DNA of 64,000 nt from Tretioscincus oriximinensis (taxonomy: Eukaryota; Chordata; Lepidosauria; Squamata; Gymnophthalmidae): positions 4,366,415-4,430,414 of the forward strand of contig JAJVDF010000002.1 in assembly GCA_022410635.1 (NCBI GenBank), in the 5' to 3' direction. Below the pieces are notes generated by a model. It saw only the letters and a program-made list of their open reading frames with translations. It made no database searches and was not told the DNA's origin. This document shows positions 57,532 to 64,000 of the stretch, piece by piece. Numbering within the stretch: position 1 is the first letter of the stretch; every line of letters starts with the position of its first letter. A program made the translations under genes and the position numbers.

Positions 57532-59645
57532 CCCATATAAATATTGTTGCTATGAATTAGACCCTTCATCTTTTATTAGCGGTGGCTTGTTAATGAACAG
57601 CAGTTTTGTGTTTTTTACCTTTAGTATACAAATGTATTTTGGGTTTCAAAACAGTTATGCACATAAATCAGCAACTCAGAAAAAGTACCAGTCGGAATTT
57701 GTCAGGGATTCTGCCAATTTAAAACAGTGAGTCTCCCATCTTTTCTCTTGAACTCTTTCCTAAATGTAAGCATTTTTATTTTTGCTGTCATGATATAAAA
57801 GCAATGCATTAAATGCAGTTAAATAAATACTCTCCTTCACTGTGAAATAAAAATAAAAATAATAATTGTTGGCTGTTTTTAACTTTTTTATTTTTTAGTG
57901 TTTGCTTCCTACCTGTTTTTGAGCTGGTGCCCAGAAACAGTACTTTTGTCAAGCAAATGGATTATGCCAACCAGCAGTTTCTTTTGCCAGCTGAACTGCT
58001 GGATTGGAAAATCTAGTGCTTTTTTCCCCCTCCAATGACACTAGAGATATTCTCTCCCCCTTACCCCCCACCCCGATTAACAAAAGAAGCAAGAATGTAG
58101 AATTGAGGGCATTAAATACTGCAAAATGGAAGACGTAACATGATACTGGCATTTGGTCAGACTAGTTCAGCAAAATTACAACGTAGATTACAGTTGTCCC
58201 TTCCTCTCATGTTTAATAACTCTGCTTGTGTCGATTGTGGGTCTTGATAGAGGCAATAGGAACCAAAGACACACTTTTTTTGTTTCCTCGGCAGTCTTCC
58301 TTCTCTCGGTTGGATTGATGAAATTGGAGCTTTACATGAAAAACAAATCTCACTGTTGCAAGTGGTTGGTGATTAAAGCCTTTGGTGCCATTGGCTCCCG
58401 ATTCTACCCATTCCTGATATAGTTTGTTATCTCACACAAGAAGTTCATGGGTGGTGGCAGCTTAAGTCTACACTGGCAAATTTTACTGCAATTTGTAGGA
58501 GGAAGCATAATGCCTCTTGAAGGCATCTCTTCTTGTACTCAGTTTTAATTTTGGATTTCCTTCTGTAAAATTAAATAGCTGTTGCTTAACTTACAGGACA
58601 CTTTTCATACTTACTTGGAATTTGCTTCCACATTTAAAAAGATCAACTAATTGAAAGCTGCCTGTCTCTATAATAGCAAACATCAAAGGAGTGTGAAAGT
58701 GAGTGGAGGGACTTCAATTTCTCCTGCAAATCACAAAAATATTATTGTCTGACAACTTCAGTGTCTCCCAGCAAAGAGTTTTGTGTTTTCATGTAGGTCT
58801 TCTGCACGTGTGGTTGGAAAGATTTCAAAATGGCAGCCTTGGAGATGACACATGGTTCACTGAAATCCCAGGAGACCTGAGAAAAACCCAATCTCGGGTC
58901 TTCTTCATATAGACACACTCATTGTGTACAGATTTCGCAAATGGTGTGGAAAGATCCTCTTCCCTGATTTTGGCAGGTTTCTCTCAGCCACTTGTGTCCA
59001 TGTTTTGGGCTTCAACCCCCTCTTATGTTTTTATGAAATTCTTACCTCTAAATGTGATGATACTGATGATGCTAGGTGAAGAATTGTGTTCATCTATTTG
59101 AAAAACCACTTATTTCACTCTTATCACTACATCCTTTCATATAGGTCCCCTCCGCATGAGGAGTAAAACCTCTAAAAGTGATTATGGATTTAATTCATTC
59201 ATACCTACCTTCAAAATCCCAGTGGAATGGGAGAGACAACAAACCAAGAAGTAAATATTGAGCATGTTCAACCACAACACCTGTGCTAATGTATGAGACA
59301 ACTAACCAGAAAGTAAATTCTGACCATGCTCAGTATGCGACTCTGCATTATTTTGTGCTAGCACCTACTCATAGTATCCTGGTAATCCCGTTAAAGGATC
59401 TGTACATACAGGAAGGCTACAGGCATGGTCATTTTGGAAAACATCAGCAAAATAATGTTCTGGGGCAAACAGCCTTTTTTCCGGATTCTTTGCGAAAACT
59501 CCATTAATATGTGGAGGGAAGTCATCTTATTACCATCGCAACAGGAAACCATCATATGCCTATAGTCTTAGTTAGGTGGATTGCATTTAAATAAAATGTT
59601 TGGATTGACAGCAGCATTTGCCATTGGTTTTATGGATATCAAACC
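57532..59645. other. BCL11B: BCL11B intron 2, no gene seen
   Basis: AT-rich, apparently unique sequence with an A-rich patch at 57845-57865. Open frames up to 89 codons show no domain. Confidence 0.4.
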
Positions 59646-59880
59646 AACTTGATGTAACTGGCAAATTCAGTAAGTCCAGCATTCTGTATGACACAGAGGC
59701 CCACCAGATGCGCCTGGGCAGTCTGAACAGAGGAAAGCAAAATATGCTCCTGTTCATCACTCCCTGCAAATGGTAATTCAGGAGTCCTGCCTGTTGCTCC
59801 ATCCCGGTGGCAACATCCAGACATCCATCCTATTACCCATTTATACCCTTGATGTCCATAAATCTGTCTATTATGTTGCA
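59646..59880 (-). mobile_element. CR1 LINE 3' fragment
   Basis: TCCAGCATTCTGTATGACAC, AGAGGCCCACCAGATGCGCC, GAACAGAGGAAAGCAAAATA, CCTGTTGCTCCATCCCGGTG and GTCCATAAATCTGTCTATTA are the reverse complement of the CR1 tail and last ORF2 codons. The 8-mer tail is not visible, so the 3' end is clipped. Confidence 0.8.
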
Positions 59881-60324
59881 GATTCTTGTGATAATATTGC
59901 TATGTAAGAAAGTTTATGGTTAAGTTGTGATGTTGCTATTCAACAATGCAATTGAGTGTCCAATTATTAAATTTTATAAATTAAGGTGGTTGCATTCACC
60001 AGCACTTTAGATATTTCTCTTGGGATATCTACCTTTCATCTTTGGACTCGTGCAACCATAGTTTATTCCACAGAGGAATTAACTGCTACTAGCTAGAAGA
60101 AAAGAGGACCTGATTATTATACTCTTGAACTAGATTACTTTTTATTTGTATGTTTTTAATGAGCTATGTATTTATCACTTACTGCTAACAATCCTTATTT
60201 GTGTCTTCAGAAAGCTAAATGGATTCTTCTTTTGCCTTTACTAAGGTCTGTAAAACATTTGATCATATTTCATATAGGGAGTTTGTGACCAAGAAATTAA
60301 GAATTATAATTTCCAATTATAACT
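59881..60324. other. BCL11B: BCL11B intron 2, no gene seen
   Basis: AT-rich spacer between two CR1 fragments of opposite orientation. Confidence 0.4.
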
Positions 60325-60540
60325 GGATACTAGGATGGATGTCTGGATGTTGCCTCCGGGATGGAGCAACAGGCAGGACTTCTCAGATACTATTTGCAGG
60401 GAGTCATGAACAGGAGCATATTTTGCTTTCCTCTGTTCGGACTGCCCAGGTGCATCTGGTTGGCCTCTGTGTGATACAGAATGCTGGACGTCATGGGCTG
60501 TGGCCTGATCCAGTATGGCTCTTCTTATGTTCTTAAGAAA
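60325..60540 (+). mobile_element. CR1 LINE 3' fragment, young
   Basis: ATGGATGTCTGGATGTTGCC, TCCGGGATGGAGCAACAGGC, GAACAGGAGCATATTTTGCT, CGGACTGCCCAGGTGCATCT, GCCTGATCCAGTATGGCTCT and TCTTATGTTCTTA. By eye it is above 90% similar to the 3' end of the 62391 copy, so both come from a recently active CR1 subfamily. 5' truncated within the 3' untranslated region. Confidence 0.85.
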
Positions 60541-61494
60541 GAAAGAAAAGTTTGCACATTGTTATTCTTCCCTTGATTTCTGGTGGGAATAGAAAAGATA
60601 GAAAAGAATGTATCTGTGGAGGTTTGTTTAATTACATTAAGTAGTGGTATAACCCCTCAATAGAAACGAAAATTGCTAAATCCAGTTACTTGAATATTGA
60701 ATCATAAAGAATAACTAGCCCTAGTGCAACACATTATAACAGTCTTTATTAAATTAGTAATTTGAAGTGTTACTTTTCTATTGCAAATATTAAAATGACT
60801 GCATATTTTCCTAAGATCACTTGTTAGGACTGAATTATTTTAAAAGGAAAAGGAAAAACAAGAATGCTATTTTAGAAACCCTAAATTGAAAGACTGTTGG
60901 TGATTTAGCAATTTATTCCCTTCTCTTCTTTTAAAGAAGGTTAACGCTACTTAAATTGAAAATGCCATCATGTGCCTTAAAATTTGGGGTTAAAAGGGCT
61001 ACTTTGTTCAAACTAATTATAGACCTATTCATTTAAACACAAACACACACACACACACACTGCAGTGACATTTTAGAAACTTGGCTTGAAACACAAGAGG
61101 CCATAGAAAGATTGCTTTCTTTTTAACACTATGACATAAAGTAGTGAGCTCCCAGTGAGTGTATATATAGTTTCACTTGAGCCAAAGCAAAACAGAGACC
61201 CTCTGGCATTTATTTTGACTAGGACTAGGATAATAAAGATGAATTGAATACATCCGTTCTAAAGCCAAAGCCAGATCGGTGAGCAGACCTTTGACAACGC
61301 AGTGTTGTCAGCATATATTGTTTTTGCCATACATTGTTTGTGCCTGAGAAACAAATTATTAAATTGTAATGTCAACAGAATAGTGCAAATGATAAAAAAG
61401 CAGCTCTTTCAAGTCGTGAGTTGGTGATCTCATGACTCGTAAAACCAAGTGATTGCAGGTGTGGGTGTAGCATTCTGAGTGTTTTATTGTCTTC
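60541..61494. other. BCL11B: BCL11B intron 2, no gene seen
   Basis: AT-rich sequence with a CA microsatellite at 61036-61060. No gene recognised. Confidence 0.4.
61036..61060. repeat. (CA)n microsatellite
   Basis: CA run of about 11 units read directly. Confidence 0.9.
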
Positions 61495-61710
61495 TTTTAA
61501 GAATGTAAGAGGAGCCGATTGGGCTGGGGCCCTTCTAGTTCAGCATTCTGTCTCACACAGTAGCCCACCAATTTAACCTGGGCAGTCTGAAGCAGAAGAA
61601 GGCAAAAATCTTCATCTGTTCTTGACTCCCTGCAAATGGTATTTCAGGAATCCTGCCTGTTACTCCATCCTAGTCCATGGACTTCTCTAATCCTGTCGTA
61701 ATGTTATTCT
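61495..61710 (-). mobile_element. CR1 LINE 3' fragment, older
   Basis: AGAATGTAAGAGGAGCCGAT, CAGCATTCTGTCTCACACAG, TAGCCCACCAATTTAACCTG, GGCAGTCTGAAGCAGAAGAA and GACTCCCTGCAAATGGTATT form the reverse complement of a CR1 tail. It resembles the 50320 and 52575 copies more than the young 62391 copy. Confidence 0.8.
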
Positions 61711-62282
61711 TGCACATTCCTTTGAGAGAGGGACAGGTCAGGAGTAATGGAAATTTCTTGATTTACCATCAAATCTTTCATCCTGTTCCACTACTCATCC
61801 AGAAGTCTTTTTTGTTCTCACTATAATTGTTCCATTTAAGTGATCAATAGTGAATGTTTCAAAAGGATTTCTCTCTTGACTTCCAGGGATATAGCCTGCT
61901 GCTGATTTAAATACACACAATGTTTTTGTTTTCTGTGCCCTTTTTTGTGTTGATTATTAGTGGTATATTGAATTTTCCCTGGAAGGTTATGTTAGTATGA
62001 CTTTATAATATTTTAAGCAAATGGTTATATATCTAGTGCAGTTTCCATGATATAACTGCCATTTAAATCTCTGTACTTTGGGGGATTTCCAATTTATTCC
62101 TGCTAGGGTCTTTTTAGGATGACTGAACAGGAAGGGATTTATGGTCCAAATCTTCTATTCCAAAACAGGACATCTAATGTACGTGAGTCCACAAAAGCTT
62201 ATACTACTACCTATCAGCCGCACTTTCTTCTGTGTTTGCAGGATGTCCAGTCTAGAGGCTAGTGGATTTTTCCCTTTGTCTC
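61711..62282. other. BCL11B: BCL11B intron 2, no gene seen
   Basis: AT-rich, apparently unique sequence. Confidence 0.4.
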
Positions 62283-62390
62283 AGGCACGGATGGCTCAGT
62301 CGCTTAGGAAACCATCTCTCATCTGGGAGATCGGGTTTTGAAGCCCTGTGTCGGACGTGGGGAGGGGTGAGCACCTTCCACTAGTTTGTA
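62283..62390 (+). mobile_element. tRNA-derived squamate SINE head, interrupted by CR1
   Basis: GGCACGGATGGCTCAGTCGC carries an A-box-like TGGCTCAGTCG. GAGATCGGGTTTTGAAGCCC carries a B-box-like GGGTTTTGAAG. GTGTCGGACGTGGGGAGGGG then matches the middle of the SINE at 33001-33230 (ATGTCGGCCATGGAGAGGGG). The body stops at 62390, where the CR1 tail begins, so the CR1 probably inserted into this SINE and the other half should lie beyond the window. Confidence 0.6.
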
Positions 62391-64000
62391 CATAAGAACA
62401 TAAGAACATAAGAAGAGCCATACTGGATCAGGCCACAGCCCATCGAGTCCAGCATTCTGTGTCACACAAAGGCCCACCAGATGCACCTGGGCAGTCCGAA
62501 CAGAGGAAAGCAAAATATGCTGCTCCTGTTCGTGACTCCCTGCAAATGGTATTTCAAAAGTCCTGCCTGTTGCTCCATCCCGGAGGCTACATCCAGACAA
62601 CTATCTTAGTATCCATTTATACCCTTAGTGTCCATAAACCTGTCTAGTCCTGTCTTGAAACTATCCAAGCTGTTAGCTACCACTACCTCTTCAGGAAGTA
62701 AATTCCACAGGCCGATGACCCTCTGGGTGAAAAAATACTTCCCTTTGTCTGTTCTCACTTTTCTACCCAACAGTTTTAAGGAGTGCCCTCTGGTCCTTGT
62801 GTTGTGTGATAGAGAAAACATTTTTTCTCTATTCACCCTGTCGATCCCATGCATGATTTTGTACACTTCAATCAGATCACCCCTCAAACGTCTCCTTTCA
62901 AGGCTGAAGAGGCCCAGACGTTGCAGCCTTGCTTCGTAAGGGAGGTGCTCCAGACCCTTGATCATTTTTGTTGCCCTTTTCTGCACCTTCTCCAGTTCCA
63001 AAATATCCCTCTTGAGATGTGGTGACCAGAATTGAACACAGTATTCCAAATGTGGCCTCACCACAGATTTATAAAGAGGCAAAACAACATTTGCTGACTT
63101 ATTTTCGATTCCTTTCCTAATTATCCCCAACATGGAATTTGCCTTTTTTGCAGCTGCTGCACACTGGGTTGACATTTTCATTGAATTGTCCACTAACACC
63201 CCAAGATCCTTTTCTTGCTCGGTCACAGAAAGCTTGGTTCCCATCAGGTGGTAGGAGTATTTTGGGTTCTTTGCCCCAATATGCATGACCTTGCACTTGC
63301 TTAAGTTGAAGTGCATTTGCCACTTTGATGCCCACTCACCCAATTTCAATAAATCACTCTGGAGTGCCTTACAATCATTTTCAGTTTTCACTACCCTGAA
63401 CAGTTTAGTGTCCGTCAGCAAACTTGGCTACTTCACTATTTACCTCGGCATCCAGATCATTTATAAATATATTGAAAAGCAAGGGTCCCAGTACAGATCC
63501 CTGGGGTACCCCACTTCTTACCTCTTTCCACTCAGAGAACTGTCCATTTAATACTACCCTCTGTTTTCTATCTTTTAGCCAGTTTCCAATCCAGGACAAA
63601 GTCTGTCCTCTTATACCATGAGTATGGAGTTTTTTTAGAANCCTTTGATGAGGGACTTTATCAAACGCCTTCTGAAAATCTAGATACACAATATCAACTG
63701 GATCCCCTTTATCTACATGTTTGTTNACATTCTCAAAGAATTCTAGCAAGTTGGTAAGGCATGATTTACCTTTGCTAAAGCCATGCTGAGTTTCATTCAG
63801 CAATGCNTGCTTCTCCATGTGTTTAGTAATTTTGTCCTTAATTAAGGTTTCCAACACTTTACCTGGAATTGATGTTAAACTGATTGGTCTATAATTTCCG
63901 GGATCACCCCGGGATCCTTTTTTGAAGATTGGTGTTACATTAGCTACCTTCCAATCTATTGGTACTATGCCTGATCTTAAGGAAAGATTAAATATTTTGG
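62391..64000 (-). mobile_element. Young CR1-clade LINE, continues beyond the window
   Basis: A non-LTR retrotransposon on the minus strand. The 3' end at 62391-62416 has tandem ATAAGAAC units, the hallmark of CR1 tails, followed by the untranslated region and about 1.4 kb of ORF2 reverse-transcriptase coding sequence up to the window edge. The element is at least 1.6 kb and may be much longer. N bases lie at 63642, 63726 and 63807. Apart from one frameshift near 63413 the coding region is open, so this is among the youngest insertions in the window. Confidence 0.95.
62606..64000 (-). pseudogene. CR1 ORF2 reverse transcriptase, frameshifted and partial
   Basis: Reading from the window end: IVPIDWKVANVTPIFKKG and NYRPISLTS (63870-64000), motif A YLDFQKAFDKVPH, motif B GVPQGSVLGPLLFNIFIND, then motif C. 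Here the expected FADDTKLF reads FAD, one extra base, DTKLF: the frame of 63405-63857 runs out and the frame of 62606-63421 takes over. The extra base is a C on the + strand in GTGTCCGTCAGC (about 63413). After it come KCKVMHIGAKNP, EKDLGVLVDN, VRPHLEYCVQFWSP, RRRLRGDLIEVYKIM and WNLLPEEVVVANSLDSFKTG, the typical CR1 C-terminal region. The break is either a true inactivating mutation or a sequencing error. Confidence 0.9.

Noticed and set aside
1..64000. CRISPR arrays, operons, phage or plasmid modules
   Set aside because: No regularly spaced repeats or prokaryotic genes; base composition, repeats and splicing signals are those of a vertebrate nuclear genome.

Overview
This window is vertebrate nuclear DNA, almost certainly from a reptile and most likely a squamate (lizard or snake). 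The sequence is AT-rich, nearly all non-coding, and full of interspersed repeats. CR1-clade LINEs end in tandem ATAAGAAC units, L2-clade LINEs end in AAT-rich tails, and there are tRNA-derived SINEs with squamate-like bodies, several families of short DNA transposons (hAT-, Tigger- and Tc1/mariner-like) and foldback elements. I see no bacterial, viral or plasmid genes. About 14 isolated N bases show that this is a draft or polymorphic assembly.

The one host coding exon is on the + strand at 17704-18069. It matches exon 2 of BCL11B (CTIP2), a zinc-finger transcriptional repressor of T-cell, neuronal, skin and tooth development. It carries the N-terminal CCHC zinc knuckle, a long pyrimidine tract and AG acceptor upstream, and a GT donor downstream, with phase 1 at both ends. 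I could not find exon 1 (the start Met and the MSRRKQ repressor motif), the alternative exon 3, or the large zinc-finger exon. The window therefore reads as the 3' part of intron 1 (at least 17.7 kb), exon 2, and the 5' part of a very long intron 2 (at least 45.9 kb).

Layout. 1-1000: GC-rich CpG island, probably just downstream of the BCL11B first exon. 1-17.7 kb: intron 1, sparse in repeats, with a strong CTCF-like motif at 5003, a TTG/TTA microsatellite at 6501, a Tigger-type MITE at 9794, a MITE at 14811 and a hAT-like element at 16721. 18-38 kb: early intron 2, with CR1 fragments, a 180-bp foldback at 26292, a mariner-like hairpin MITE at 30398, a tRNA-SINE at 33001 and a nearly perfect 31-bp foldback at 35451. 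38-46 kb: mostly unique sequence with candidate regulatory blocks. 46-64 kb: the repeat-dense part, with MIR-like SINEs, an L2 LINE holding an uninterrupted 417-codon reverse-transcriptase segment (52918-54171), a hAT element with 8-bp target duplications (54674-54970), adjacent GC-rich palindromes (57083-57371), and a long young CR1 (62391 to the window end) whose frame breaks at the catalytic FADD motif.

Nothing here works as an operon-like system. The biology is one developmental regulator exon in a large intronic landscape that probably holds enhancers, plus a record of mobile-element activity. The observations most worth checking are the palindromic and foldback elements, the CTCF-like motif, the unusual divergence of the exon-2 acidic stretch, and damage or ambiguity at the reverse-transcriptase active site in both LINEs.
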